From Hafnia alvei (lineage in GTDB: Bacteria > Pseudomonadota > Gammaproteobacteria > Enterobacterales > Enterobacteriaceae): DNA of 64,000 nt. Under the pieces are notes generated by a model, which was given only the letters and a program-made list of their open reading frames with translations, had not been told where the DNA came from and searched no databases. Below, piece by piece: positions 8,131 through 17,405 of this stretch. The translations under genes were made by a program, and so were the position numbers. Within the stretch, counting starts at the first letter, position 1; each line of letters starts with the position of its first letter. The stretch lies in the NCBI RefSeq assembly GCF_964063325.1, contig NZ_OZ061315.1:4154001-4218000 (forward strand), read 5' to 3'.

Positions 8131-9249
8131 ATGATGCAGGATACGCAAACGATTACGTTGCCAGAGTTTTTCGCCACATTCCCTAAAGCGGATCTCCATT
8201 ACCATCTGCTTGGCGGAGTTCGTCTCACCACCATGCTAGCACTGGCGCAGAAATACGGAGTGCCTCTCACCGAATCCGAAGCCAAAAGCTACTATCGCCG
8301 CTATCAACATGAGACCAGCGTGGTGAAAGGCGGGATTGCGGCGCTTAACTTTTTGTATCCGCTGATGCGCAGCGCCGAAGATTACTACCGCGTGACCTAT
8401 GAAGTGGCGCAAGACGCCGCAGCAACCGGTATTCGTCATCTGGAACTGTTTTGGAATCCCTCTGACACCGAACTCACCTATGCCGAAGTCACAGAGGCCA
8501 TGAGCAGCGCAATGGCGAAAGCGGCTGAAGAATGGGATATTCGTGCGCTCTTTATTCCCTCGATCAACCGCGAAAAATCCCCCGAAGAAGCCGTGGCGAT
8601 GGTGGATGCCGTGCTGAATTATCCGCACCCTTTAGTGCCCGGGATTGGCATTGACTACAAAGAGAATGACGCCCCTATCGAGCATTTTTGGAAAGCCTAT
8701 CGCAAAGCAAAACTCGGTGGATTACGCCTCACGGGGCACTGTTCAGAGTTTGGTTTGCACTGGCGTAACGTAGAGACGGGCTTAGATTTGATTCACCTAG
8801 AGCGCATCGATCACGGCTATACCGTATTGGATAACCCTGAGCTTACCGCACGCTGCGCCCGCGAAGGCACTCCTTTTACCGTGGTGCCCAGCAATACCTA
8901 TTATCTCAAAAAATGGCCGGATGCAGGCCAGTGGCGTAAACACCATCCCATCCGCCAAATGGCGCAAGCGGGCATGAATATCATCCCAGCCACCGACGAC
9001 TGGCACATGCACAACACCAACGGCGCCGAATGCTATCGCGTTATGGTGGAAGAATTCGGCTTCGATCTTGATGGCGTACGCCAACTGATGCTCAACGGTA
9101 TCAATGCCTGCTGGCAGCCAGAGGAAATCAAACGACAATGGCGACAGGCGTGGGTCGCTGAGTTTGACCGTCTACGCAGCAAACTGGCGCACGAACCGCA
9201 GATCGATCCGGCTCAGCATATTTCCTATCATCGTTCCCCAACGGCATAG
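8131..9249 (+). CDS. Adenosine-deaminase-family amidohydrolase of uncertain substrate
   Basis: 372 residues, a single metal-dependent amidohydrolase barrel. The N-terminal metal motif is KADLHYHLLGGV, the central motif GHCSEFG (metal His and catalytic Glu), then RIDHGYTVL and ATDDWHMHN, which carries the metal Asp. These correspond to HxHLDG, HAGE, GHG and NTDDP of adenosine deaminase. The Asp of HxHLDG, which in classical enzymes contacts the ribose, is replaced by Leu, and the NTDDP loop is changed, so adenosine may not be the substrate. It is 13 bp upstream of a DcuC-family carrier, suggesting a shared transcript for uptake plus deamination. Cytoplasmic. Confidence 0.75.
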   Translation: MMQDTQTITLPEFFATFPKADLHYHLLGGVRLTTMLALAQKYGVPLTESEAKSYYRRYQHETSVVKGGIAALNFLYPLMRSAEDYYRVTYEVAQDAAATGIRHLELFWNPSDTELTYAEVTEAMSSAMAKAAEEWDIRALFIPSINREKSPEEAVAMVDAVLNYPHPLVPGIGIDYKENDAPIEHFWKAYRKAKLGGLRLTGHCSEFGLHWRNVETGLDLIHLERIDHGYTVLDNPELTARCAREGTPFTVVPSNTYYLKKWPDAGQWRKHHPIRQMAQAGMNIIPATDDWHMHNTNGAECYRVMVEEFGFDLDGVRQLMLNGINACWQPEEIKRQWRQAWVAEFDRLRSKLAHEPQIDPAQHISYHRSPTA

Positions 9250-9262
9250 CATCGAGAACCCC

Positions 9263-10519
9263 ATGTTGACCTTAACTCTTGGCGTAATAATTCTGCTGTT
9301 AACCATCATCCTGCTGATCAAAAAGCAGGACACCCGCACCGTTCTGCTGTTTTCCGGCATGCTGATGTGCCTGATCTCATTAGAGCCGATGGCCGCGATG
9401 AACAGCTTTGCGGAAAAGATGGTGTCTGAAGGGCTGATCCAAGCCATTCTGTCAGCCATTGGATTTGCGACCGTGATGAAATTTACCGGCTGCGATCGCC
9501 ATTTAGTCCGCCTATTAAGCGCCCCGCTTAAACACGTTGGGCTGTTTCTCATTCCTGGCACTATTTTGCTCACCACCTTCGTGCAGTTAGCTCTGCCAAG
9601 CGCGGCAGGTGCTGCGGCAGCCGCGGGGATAACCATGATCCCTTTACAGCTAGCGGCGGGGATCCATCCGGTCATGGCGGCGGCATCGGTATTAGCCGGA
9701 ACCTTCGGCGCGAGCTTACTTAATCCAGGTAGCCCACACATGGCGCTGGTGGCGAAAATCGTGGGTGGCGACGTTATGACGATCATCGGCGACCGCGTGA
9801 TGACCGTCGTTTGGCTAGGTCTTATCATCATGATTGGCATGACAATAACCGCCGTGCTGCGCAAAGAACACAAGGGCTATCATTCACGCCTTGACGCTGA
9901 AGATCCACAAGAAGGCCCTATCAACATTTTAGCCGCGCTGATGCCGCTGGTGCCTATTGCGCTACTGATGCTGGGTGCATTTGGCGGCGTAAGCTGGTTA
10001 AAAATGGGGGTTCCCCAAGCCGTTATGTGGGGCGTTCTTGCCACTCTCGCCGTTACCCGAACCCATCCTGGCAAGGTGGTTCCCGCCTTCTTTGATGGAA
10101 TGGGTAAAGCCTACAGCGACGTATTCGGCATTATCATCTGCGCCGGTGTGTTTGTGGCGGGGTTAACTTCGGTCGGGCTTATCGACGCGGCGAAAAGCGC
10201 GCTGATTGATTTTCCTGAAGCCGCCCGCTTTGGCGGTACCGTGGGACCATTCTTGATGGCCATCGTGATTGGTTCTGGCGACGCAACCGCCTATGCGTTC
10301 AATGAAGCCATCACGCCGCATGCCGCTGAATTTGGTATGAACCCCACGAATCTTGGAACTGCTGCCGCATTTGCCAGTTACTTAGGTCGTACGGCCTCCC
10401 CGCTTTCGGCTGCGGCCATTGTGGTTGCGGGTATGGCCGGTGTTTCTCCTATCGACCTGATTAAGCGCACCGCTCCCGTTATGCTGATTGGTTTAATTCT
10501 GCTGATTGTGCTTATTTAA
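9263..10519 (+). CDS. DcuC-family anaerobic C4-dicarboxylate-type transporter
   Basis: 418 residues from the ATG at 9263, which directly follows a GAG-containing ribosome site; longer frames from 9104 overlap the upstream gene and are not supported. The protein is almost entirely hydrophobic with about ten or more membrane segments and the small-residue motifs of the C4-dicarboxylate carrier C family (AAGAAAAAGITMIPLQLAAG, GASLLNPGSPHMALVAKI, GSGDATAYAFNEAI, ASYLGRTASPLSAAAIV). The substrate is not proven: the neighbour is a deaminase-like enzyme rather than a dicarboxylate enzyme, so it may carry that enzyme's substrate. A strong terminator follows. Confidence 0.8.
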   Translation: MLTLTLGVIILLLTIILLIKKQDTRTVLLFSGMLMCLISLEPMAAMNSFAEKMVSEGLIQAILSAIGFATVMKFTGCDRHLVRLLSAPLKHVGLFLIPGTILLTTFVQLALPSAAGAAAAAGITMIPLQLAAGIHPVMAAASVLAGTFGASLLNPGSPHMALVAKIVGGDVMTIIGDRVMTVVWLGLIIMIGMTITAVLRKEHKGYHSRLDAEDPQEGPINILAALMPLVPIALLMLGAFGGVSWLKMGVPQAVMWGVLATLAVTRTHPGKVVPAFFDGMGKAYSDVFGIIICAGVFVAGLTSVGLIDAAKSALIDFPEAARFGGTVGPFLMAIVIGSGDATAYAFNEAITPHAAEFGMNPTNLGTAAAFASYLGRTASPLSAAAIVVAGMAGVSPIDLIKRTAPVMLIGLILLIVLI

Positions 10520-10561
10520 CAGGCGTAGAAATACCCCGACAGAAAATATGTTTTGATTTAT

Positions 10562-10591
10562 AAAAGAGTCCGATAAATATCGGACTCTTTT
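10562..10591 (+). terminator. Strong intrinsic terminator after the transporter gene
   Basis: A 14-bp perfect stem, AAAAGAGTCCGATA / TATCGGACTCTTTT, with a two-base centre and a T-run, 42 bp after the stop codon. Confidence 0.92.
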
Positions 10592-10636
10592 ACTCTTTAT
10601 TCTATTAGCTGTTTTTATTCGTTATTTACACGGGTC

Positions 10637-10670
10637 GTTTAGATAACGTTCAAACTCACTCCGCTATAAT
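10637..10670 (+). promoter_or_regulatory. PhoP-box promoter of the mgtC leader transcript
   Basis: GTTTA (10637-10641), six bases, then GTTCA (10648-10652) match the PhoP direct repeat (GTTTA-N6-GTTTA) with one mismatch. A perfect TATAAT (10665-10670) begins 12 bp after the box, the spacing typical of PhoP-activated promoters. Transcription would start near 10677, leaving a leader of about 480 nt before mgtC. Confidence 0.75.
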
Positions 10671-10725
10671 AACCGGCGTTATAAATTGAATATCTACGTT
10701 ATCTACACCAACCTAAGGAAATAGC

Positions 10726-10767
10726 ATGGACAACGACAGACCGAGATCGCGTGTTTTTCTCAGCTGA
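10726..10767 (+). CDS. Leader peptide of the mgtC transcript (13 residues)
   Basis: An AAGGAAA ribosome site precedes ATG at 10726; the frame encodes MDNDRPRSRVFLS and stops at 10767. Acidic residues and a proline near the start recall MgtL of the Salmonella mgtA leader, in which ribosomes falter on Asp/Glu/Pro codons at low magnesium and so change the RNA fold. About 390 nt of leader follow, with inverted repeats such as TATACCC...GGGGTATA (about 10836-10867) and CCGTGGC/GCCACGG (about 11082-11098). The mechanism is inferred by analogy. Confidence 0.6.
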   Translation: MDNDRPRSRVFLS

Positions 10768-11156
10768 TCGCATGATGTGATAATGTCCCCCTTCACATCC
10801 TGCATAGACAAAGGATGTGGTGCTATTCTCCGTTATACCCTTCGGCCTTCAAGATACAGGGGTATAGAACGCCACCGCAGTTTCATTGTTAAGGCTTACG
10901 CCAATTTGCGTAAACAGCCTCACTGAATTAACACGCCTCATCTCAAAATCACGTGGTTATTAATCAGATTTAATTCTGATGAGTGGCTGCTATTTATTTT
11001 TCTGCTTATTCGCAACGGAAATAACGTCCTTCATCATTTATTGCGCCAGATATTGCGACAAAATTAATGATGACGAAAGTTCCGTGGCATAGCCACGGGC
11101 AAAATATGCCTATTTTCGTTACTAAAAAGCAGAGCCCAATTCCTGAGGCTTATTAC

Positions 11157-11861
11157 ATGAACTTCACTCTGCATTACGAAACATTTTCTATTTTACTGGT
11201 CGCATTTTTACTCGGCGCCATCATTGGATACGAGCGTCAATATCGCCAGCGTACGGCTGGATTGCGCACCAACACGCTGGTTGCCACCAGCGCCGCTATT
11301 TTTGTTCATTTGGCGATGAGTATCGATACGCCTAGCGGTGCTGTACGGGTGATCTCTTATGTCGTTTCCGGCGTCGGTTTTCTCGGCGCGGGAACCATCA
11401 TGAAGGAAGGATTAAACATCCGCGGGCTTAATACCGCGGCAACGCTGTGGGGCTCCGCCGCCGTAGGTGCCTGCGCGGGTGCGGGAATGATTGCCGATGC
11501 CTGTATGGCGACGTTTTTTGTCGTTGCCTCCAATACCTTACTGCGTCCAATGGTCAACATTATCAACCGCCAACCGCTTATCGACGAACGTGGTGATGCC
11601 ACTTACGAGATTTGCGTCATCACGTTAGAAAACGATCAGCGCGAGGCGCTGACGCTGGTGAAACAAACGTTGAAAGCGGAAAACTGCTTTATGTCACACC
11701 TCGACGTTGAGCCTTTCGGTGACGATGACGTGGAGATTACCGTATCGCTGATCCCAGCATCGGTTTCCGCCGACGATTTGGATAATCTGGTCAATGTGCT
11801 GCTCGATGAAAGCCTCGTCAAACAGGCCTACTACAGCCGAATCGGTGGTAGCTCGAGCTAG
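11157..11861 (+). CDS. mgtC: MgtC-family inner-membrane protein
   Basis: 234 residues from the ATG at 11157, chosen because CCTGAGG precedes it and the MgtC N-terminus (FSILLVAFLLGAIIGYERQ) starts directly after. It has four to five membrane segments in residues 1-140, with the family blocks GYERQ..R.AGLRTN, VVSGVGFLGAGTIM and GLNTAATLW, and a cytoplasmic ACT-like C-terminal domain (about 145-230). MgtC proteins help bacteria cope with low magnesium and, in Salmonella, act on the F1Fo ATPase inside macrophages. The upstream PhoP-type promoter and long leader fit magnesium control. No mgtB gene follows, so this is a stand-alone copy. Confidence 0.88.
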   Translation: MNFTLHYETFSILLVAFLLGAIIGYERQYRQRTAGLRTNTLVATSAAIFVHLAMSIDTPSGAVRVISYVVSGVGFLGAGTIMKEGLNIRGLNTAATLWGSAAVGACAGAGMIADACMATFFVVASNTLLRPMVNIINRQPLIDERGDATYEICVITLENDQREALTLVKQTLKAENCFMSHLDVEPFGDDDVEITVSLIPASVSADDLDNLVNVLLDESLVKQAYYSRIGGSSS

Positions 11862-11956
11862 AGTGGGAATGATGAGGGCATCACTGCAACTCGACGCTAA
11901 GTGGTATAGGATGAAATATCGGTGCTTATCCTATACCCAATAACGAGCGAGCGACT

Positions 11957-12844
11957 ATGAATAACAATCACAGCTCTATCCCACTACAGCGCATCACGTC
12001 CCGTATTAAAGACGTTGGCGGGATCCCCGTTTCGCGCGCCATTCCGGTTAAAGAACGTCGTTTGATTGGCGCATGGTGCTTTCTCGATCATGCGGGTCCA
12101 TCGGTGCTTAAACACGACAGCGGTGGATTCCGTGTGGCTCCTCACCCGCATACCTGTTTGCAGACGTTCACCTGGATGCTAGAGGGCGAGGTTTTACATC
12201 GCGACAGCCTTGGCTACGAGCAAATCATTCGCCCCGGTCAGGTGAATTTAATGACGGCCGGACACGGCATTGCCCATACCGAGGAGTCAGTGCCGGGCTT
12301 CCCACGCCTCCACGCGGCCCAATTATGGATAGCCTTACCCGAAGCCGTTAAAGATATGCCGCCGCGTTTTGATCACTATCCAACGCTGCCCGTTTGGGAT
12401 GCTGATGGCATCCGCCACACGCTTCTGGCCGGAGATTACGCCAGCTACCATGCGCCAACTCTGTGTTTCTCCGATTTACTCGGTGTCGATCTCTATACGC
12501 CCGATGGCTCAAATACCCAGTTAACGCTGCAGCCAGATTTTGAATATGGTCTGTTTGTGCTGGAAGGTGAGATCAACATTGAAGGCGAACGCTTTGCTGA
12601 AAATGAGCTGGCCTATATTGGCACGCAAAATACGCAGCTCAACGTCACGCTGGCACCAAAAACACGGGTGTTATTCCTCGGCGGTGAGCCTTTAGGTGAG
12701 CAGGTGCTGATGTGGTGGAATTTCGTGGGCCGCAGCAAAGAAGAATTACGCCAATCCATTGCCGACTGGAACCAAGACACGGGCCGTTTTGGCACCGTAC
12801 ACGGCTTTAACGGCGAACGCACACCGTCGCCAGAAATGCCATAA
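11957..12844 (+). CDS. Pirin-family bicupin protein
   Basis: 295 residues. The N-terminal cupin (about 20-140) has the metal motif HPHTCLQTFTWMLEG and TAGHGIAHTEES (three His and one Glu), as in pirin and E. coli YhhW/YhaK-type quercetinases. A C-terminal cupin (about 170-275) follows, with ...FVLEGEINIEGE. Members are iron-binding cytoplasmic proteins; some have quercetin 2,3-dioxygenase activity, but the natural substrate is usually unknown. The ribosome site GAGCGAG lies upstream of the ATG at 11957. Single gene, transcribed after mgtC but with its own upstream gap. Confidence 0.85.
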   Translation: MNNNHSSIPLQRITSRIKDVGGIPVSRAIPVKERRLIGAWCFLDHAGPSVLKHDSGGFRVAPHPHTCLQTFTWMLEGEVLHRDSLGYEQIIRPGQVNLMTAGHGIAHTEESVPGFPRLHAAQLWIALPEAVKDMPPRFDHYPTLPVWDADGIRHTLLAGDYASYHAPTLCFSDLLGVDLYTPDGSNTQLTLQPDFEYGLFVLEGEINIEGERFAENELAYIGTQNTQLNVTLAPKTRVLFLGGEPLGEQVLMWWNFVGRSKEELRQSIADWNQDTGRFGTVHGFNGERTPSPEMP

Positions 12845-12898
12845 GCGTGTATGGCTTCGCCAAAACGGGAAGCCATTTGCTCGAATAGAACAATAGAA

Positions 12899-13318
12899 TC
12901 AATGTGGGGTGTTTAGGACTCTTACAGGCATTTGATTTCTTATACCTTTCTTAAGGTAAGACGCTGACGACTTAAAATCATATAACCTCCCAGTGACATT
13001 GACCGTAACTTCGCCCGACGCATACCCCCATGTGAACCGATCGCTATTACTCACAATAAAAGGCTCTTCATGGCTTAATTGAATATCGATAGATCGCGGG
13101 TCGATTTCTTCCCCTATGTAGTATCGATAAGTCATAGGTACCGTTGCGCCGCCGTTATTTGTTTGAGTAACGTATAGATATAAATCATTCCCAATGGGCT
13201 GTACTGCGACAATTGTAACGTTCGGCACTGTAGGCTTTCCAACCGGAGAAAAGTATAGCGTTGCAAAAACAATAAGCCCGGCGATGATAACTGTACTAAT
13301 AACCGTGCTTTTTCGCAT
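12899..13318 (-). CDS. Small membrane-anchored hypothetical protein
   Basis: 139 residues. The N-terminus is MRKST followed by one hydrophobic helix (VISTVIIAGLIVFATLYFS) that looks like an uncleaved signal anchor, so residues after about 28 would face the periplasm. The rest is beta-rich with an immunoglobulin-like character (VTIVAVQPIGNDLYLYVTQT...). No family is recognised. Its start has a possible ribosome site (AGGGAAT) upstream. It is convergent with the pirin gene and its stop is only 54 bp away. Downstream of the yhhJ operon but in the same direction, with 200 bp between. Confidence 0.6.
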   Translation of the reverse strand: MRKSTVISTVIIAGLIVFATLYFSPVGKPTVPNVTIVAVQPIGNDLYLYVTQTNNGGATVPMTYRYYIGEEIDPRSIDIQLSHEEPFIVSNSDRFTWGYASGEVTVNVTGRLYDFKSSASYLKKGIRNQMPVRVLNTPH

Positions 13319-13521
13319 AGTCGATTCCCTGCTTTATCCAGAACTGATCATGCGGGTCATCCCCGCATGAGAAGCCGTCGAAATAGTTAGTTCATTCTGA
13401 GAGATACCTTTCTCGAGCTTTAATTTACCCGAGTAGTTGAATTAAACAGTGCGCAAAATATCAATATTAAGAAGTAGCTCTCATCAAGATAATTTCAGTA
13501 AACGAGAGCTACCGCCCTAAC

Positions 13522-14646
13522 CTAAGCCATCGAGCTAATGGTTTTACGGAACCGGCTCAGGGCAAAACCAAAGAACGCCATACCAATCACCAACAACGTA
13601 GCAAACTGCGGCCACACGATGCTGAAATCAGCGCCGCGATACAGTATCGCCTGCGCAAGGCTGACAAAGTGCGTGGTCGGCATGGTTTGCATAATGTCCT
13701 GCACCAGCTGCGGCATGCTTTCTCGCGGGGTTGAGCCACCCGAAAGCATCTGCAGCGGGATCAACACCAGTATCATCAGCAAACCAAGCTGCGGCATTGA
13801 ACGCGCAATAGTGCCCATAAAAATCCCGATGGAGGTGGTGGCAAACAAACTAAGCGCCACGCCCAGCATAAACAGCGGAATCGAGCCTTCAATCGGCACA
13901 TGTAACACGCCCTGCACCATAAAGATCAGCGATAGCCCCGAGGCCACCAGCACCACCAGCCCCATCGACCATACCTTCGCTAGCATGATTTCAAACGGCG
14001 TAATCGGCATCACCAACAGATGCTCAATGGTGCCGTGCTCGCGTTCGCGGATCAGCGCCGAGCCGGTCAGAATGATCGCCAGCATGGTGATATTGTTGAT
14101 AATCGCCATCACCGCGCCAAACCACGACTGATCGAGATTCGGGTTAAAGCGCGCCCTCACTTCTAAATCGACGGGTAATGCACTCCCCGCCCGATAGCGC
14201 GCCATAAATTCACTCACTTCGTCATTCACAATGTTCTGAATATAGCTGTTGCCCAGAAATGCCTGACTCATGCGCGTGGCGTCAACGTTCAACTGAATCG
14301 CTGGCTGACGTCCAGCCAATACATCGCGCTGAAAATTCGGCGGAATATCCAGAGCGAAGGTGTAGGTTCCGGCATCCAGCAGCGGATCGATTTGATTCGA
14401 GTCGATCATCGCCGGAGGCATAAAATAGGGCGCGTAAAAGCTATTCACGATACGGGTGGAAAGCTGGGATTGATCCTGATCGGCAATCGCAATGGGTGCC
14501 ATATGCAACGAGCCTGGCGTCACGGTTGCCGAGGAGTAGATCGATAGCGTGAACGAAAACACGATCAGCGCCAACATGGCTTTATCACCCAGTAAGGTGC
14601 GTAGCTCTTTGATCCCCAGATTAAAGATATTGCGTAAGCTGCGCAT
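13522..14646 (-). CDS. yhhJ: ABC-2 type inner-membrane permease YhhJ
   Basis: 374 residues: an N-terminal membrane helix, a periplasmic domain (about 45-175) and five membrane segments in the C-terminal half, the usual ABC-2 permease layout with ALIREREHGTIEHLLVMPI. It matches E. coli YhhJ. Its start overlaps the rbbA stop by one base (TAATG), so translation is coupled. With YhiI and RbbA it probably forms an exporter of unknown cargo similar to YbhFSR. A long inverted repeat (GTAGCTCTC/GAGAGCTAC at 13473-13511) downstream may terminate the operon. Confidence 0.9.
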   Translation of the reverse strand: MRSLRNIFNLGIKELRTLLGDKAMLALIVFSFTLSIYSSATVTPGSLHMAPIAIADQDQSQLSTRIVNSFYAPYFMPPAMIDSNQIDPLLDAGTYTFALDIPPNFQRDVLAGRQPAIQLNVDATRMSQAFLGNSYIQNIVNDEVSEFMARYRAGSALPVDLEVRARFNPNLDQSWFGAVMAIINNITMLAIILTGSALIREREHGTIEHLLVMPITPFEIMLAKVWSMGLVVLVASGLSLIFMVQGVLHVPIEGSIPLFMLGVALSLFATTSIGIFMGTIARSMPQLGLLMILVLIPLQMLSGGSTPRESMPQLVQDIMQTMPTTHFVSLAQAILYRGADFSIVWPQFATLLVIGMAFFGFALSRFRKTISSMA

Positions 14647-17405
14647 TAGCCCTCCTGCTTTTTCAATAGAAGAACGCTGAGCCCAATAACCACCGGAACG
14701 GCAATCAGCAGCGGGATAAACGATGCCTGAAGATCAAACAGATTAAGCGCCTTAGAGAAGGTGCCGCGAGTGATAGTTAAAAAGTGAGAGGTTGGATAAA
14801 TATTACCAATCCACCGCCCGATCCCTTCTAGCGACGAAACCGGATCGATCATGCCGGAGAACTGCGTAGCGGGAATTAATGTGATGATCGCGGTGCCGAA
14901 GATCGCGGCGATCTGACTTTTCATAAAGGTTGAAATGAGCAGTCCCATGCCGGTGGCGATAATAATGTACAACAGCGCCGCCAGCGTCAGCGTGAGGAAA
15001 CTGCCCTTATGCTCAACGCCAAACAGAAAGACCGATAACGCGCACAGTAGCAAAAAGTTAAACATGCCCAGTGCGATATAAGGCAACTGCTTGCCGATCA
15101 GAAATTCGGCTTTGGTCACCGGCGTCACATACAGATTGATGATCGAGCCCAGCTCTTTTTCACGTACCACGCTCAACGCGCTGAGCATCGCGGGGATCAT
15201 CATCAACAACAGCGGGATCACCGCAGGTACAATGGCAGGCAAGCTTTTTACATCTGGGTTGTAGCGATAGCGGGTTTCAATATCCATCAGGATATTCCCC
15301 ATATTGGCCGTTGGCTGGCGCGAAGCCATATCACTTAGCCACGCCAAGTGCATCGCCTGCACATAGCCACGCACGGTTTCAGCTCGATTCGGCATCGCCC
15401 CATCGACCCAAACGCCAATTTTCGCCGTATGTCCACGCGCAATATCACGGCCAAAATTAGGCGGTATTTCTATCGCAACGGCGAGTTCACCGTCGCGCAT
15501 TCGGCGCTCCAACTGCTGATAATCGGTAATCGGCGGCTGCTCGATAAAATAACGCGAGCCAGATAGGTTGAGCGTATAGGCTTGGCTAGTGCCGGTCTGA
15601 TCGCGGTCTATCACCGCAAAGCGCAGATTTTCCACATCCATGCTGATGCCGTAGCCCATGATGAACATCAGGATCACCGTCCCGAGCAAAGCTAAAGTCG
15701 AGCGAATCGGGTCGCGTCGCAGTTCCAAAGCTTCTCGACGGCTATAGCTGAACATCCGCGTGAAGCTAAAGTGATGGCTGATGGCAGGCGTTGCAGTTTC
15801 AACCTGAGGCGTGTCGGGCATCTGCTCGGGGGGCGCACCGCTATCACCAGAGGCTTCGCGCAGGTAGTCGATAAACGTGGCCTCAAGTGTGCCTAAACCA
15901 CGCTGTTTCACCAATGCCTCTGGCGTATCACTCGCCAGTATTTTTCCCGCGTGCATCAGCGACATACGGTCACAGCGCTCGGCTTCATTCATAAAGTGCG
16001 TTGAGATAAAGATGGTCACGCCATCGCGCCGTGACAAATCGACCATCAAATTCCAAAACATATCTCGCGCTACCGGATCGACTCCCGACGTTGGCTCATC
16101 CAAGATGAGCATTTCAGGTTTATGGATCACCGCAACGGCGAGAGATAAGCGCTGACGAATGCCTAGCGGCAGCGCCTCTGGCAGCATATCCTCTACCTCG
16201 CTCAGCATGAATCGCTGATTCATCTCCTCAACGCGTGCAGGAATATCCTCCTCAGGAAGATGAAAAAGACGCGCGTGCAGTTCAAGGTTTTGCCGCACCG
16301 TAAGCTCGCTATACAACGAAAAAGCCTGCGACATATAGCCCACACGGCGGCGAGTTTCGATATCTTTAGGATCGACCTCCTGCCCAAATAACCACGCCTT
16401 TCCTTCGCTGGCGGGCAGTAATCCGGTCAACATCTTCATGGTGGTCGATTTACCGCAGCCGTTAGAACCGAGGAAACCAAAAATTTCGCCACGCGGTATG
16501 CGTAAATTGACATCGCTAACGGCAACAAAATCGCCAAAGCGCATAGTCAGTCCCTGCGCCTCAATGGCCACTACGTCATCCTGCGAGGTATCGCGCGGTG
16601 GAATAACCACCTTCTGATGCGCATTGCGTTTTTCTTCTGGCAACAGAGCAATAAACGCCTCTTCCAGCGTCGCGCTGCCGCTGCTTTCGCGCAGCTCCTG
16701 CCCGCTGCCGGTGGCGAGAACCCGCCCCGCATCCATCGCAACCAGCCAATCAAAGCGCTCGGCTTCTTCCATATAGGCGGTGGCGACCAACACGCTCATG
16801 TTGGTTTGTCGCTCACGAATACGATCGATCAGCTCCCAAAATTGGGCGCGAGACAGCGGATCGACGCCGGTCGTCGGCTCATCAAGGATCAGCAGCTCAG
16901 GATCGTGGATCAGCGCGCAACACAGACCCAGCTTCTGTTTCATTCCGCCAGACAGCTTACCCGCCGGACGATCGCGAAACGGTGACAGTCCGGTGCTTTG
17001 CAGTAAATCATTGATGCGCTGCTCCCGCTCTTGAGTACCTTGCCCAAACAGTCGACCAAAGAAATCGACGTTTTCGTAGACCGACAGCGTGTGATAGAGA
17101 TTTTTCCCCAAACCCTGCGGCATATAAGCCACCTTCGGGCAGACCCTGCGTCGATGATCGGCATCCGCCATATCACCATCAAGAACATTCACGCTCCCCG
17201 ACTGAATAACGCGCGCACCCGCGATCAACGATAGCAGACTGGATTTTCCTACGCCGTCAGGCCCAATCAGCCCCACCATTTTTCGCGCCGGAATATTCAG
17301 CGTTATCTGCTGTAATGCCTGAGTATTACCATAATGCTGGCTAACCTGCTCAAGCCGAACGATGGGCGCCGCCAGCGGGTCTTGATTAGCACCTAATGGC
17401 CTCAT
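14646..17405 (-). CDS. rbbA: Ribosome-associated ATPase / ABC transporter fusion RbbA
   Basis: 919 residues with three parts. The first ATPase domain (about 10-240) has Walker A GPDGVGKSS, signature LSGGMKQKLG and Walker B LLILDEPT. The second (about 285-510) has GSNGCGKST, a degenerate signature LGIRQRLS and LILDEPTSGVDP. An ABC-2 membrane domain (about 555-915) follows. This is the architecture of E. coli RbbA (YhiH), a ribosome-stimulated ATPase reported to help tRNA or translation steps, though membrane transport is equally suggested by the operon. It overlaps yhiI by four bases (ATGA) and yhhJ by one. Confidence 0.93.
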   Translation of the reverse strand: MRPLGANQDPLAAPIVRLEQVSQHYGNTQALQQITLNIPARKMVGLIGPDGVGKSSLLSLIAGARVIQSGSVNVLDGDMADADHRRRVCPKVAYMPQGLGKNLYHTLSVYENVDFFGRLFGQGTQEREQRINDLLQSTGLSPFRDRPAGKLSGGMKQKLGLCCALIHDPELLILDEPTTGVDPLSRAQFWELIDRIRERQTNMSVLVATAYMEEAERFDWLVAMDAGRVLATGSGQELRESSGSATLEEAFIALLPEEKRNAHQKVVIPPRDTSQDDVVAIEAQGLTMRFGDFVAVSDVNLRIPRGEIFGFLGSNGCGKSTTMKMLTGLLPASEGKAWLFGQEVDPKDIETRRRVGYMSQAFSLYSELTVRQNLELHARLFHLPEEDIPARVEEMNQRFMLSEVEDMLPEALPLGIRQRLSLAVAVIHKPEMLILDEPTSGVDPVARDMFWNLMVDLSRRDGVTIFISTHFMNEAERCDRMSLMHAGKILASDTPEALVKQRGLGTLEATFIDYLREASGDSGAPPEQMPDTPQVETATPAISHHFSFTRMFSYSRREALELRRDPIRSTLALLGTVILMFIMGYGISMDVENLRFAVIDRDQTGTSQAYTLNLSGSRYFIEQPPITDYQQLERRMRDGELAVAIEIPPNFGRDIARGHTAKIGVWVDGAMPNRAETVRGYVQAMHLAWLSDMASRQPTANMGNILMDIETRYRYNPDVKSLPAIVPAVIPLLLMMIPAMLSALSVVREKELGSIINLYVTPVTKAEFLIGKQLPYIALGMFNFLLLCALSVFLFGVEHKGSFLTLTLAALLYIIIATGMGLLISTFMKSQIAAIFGTAIITLIPATQFSGMIDPVSSLEGIGRWIGNIYPTSHFLTITRGTFSKALNLFDLQASFIPLLIAVPVVIGLSVLLLKKQEG

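Noticed and set aside
13348..13368. Hairpin CATGCGGG/CCCGCATG upstream of the 12899 gene as a terminator
   Set aside because: No T-run follows on either strand.
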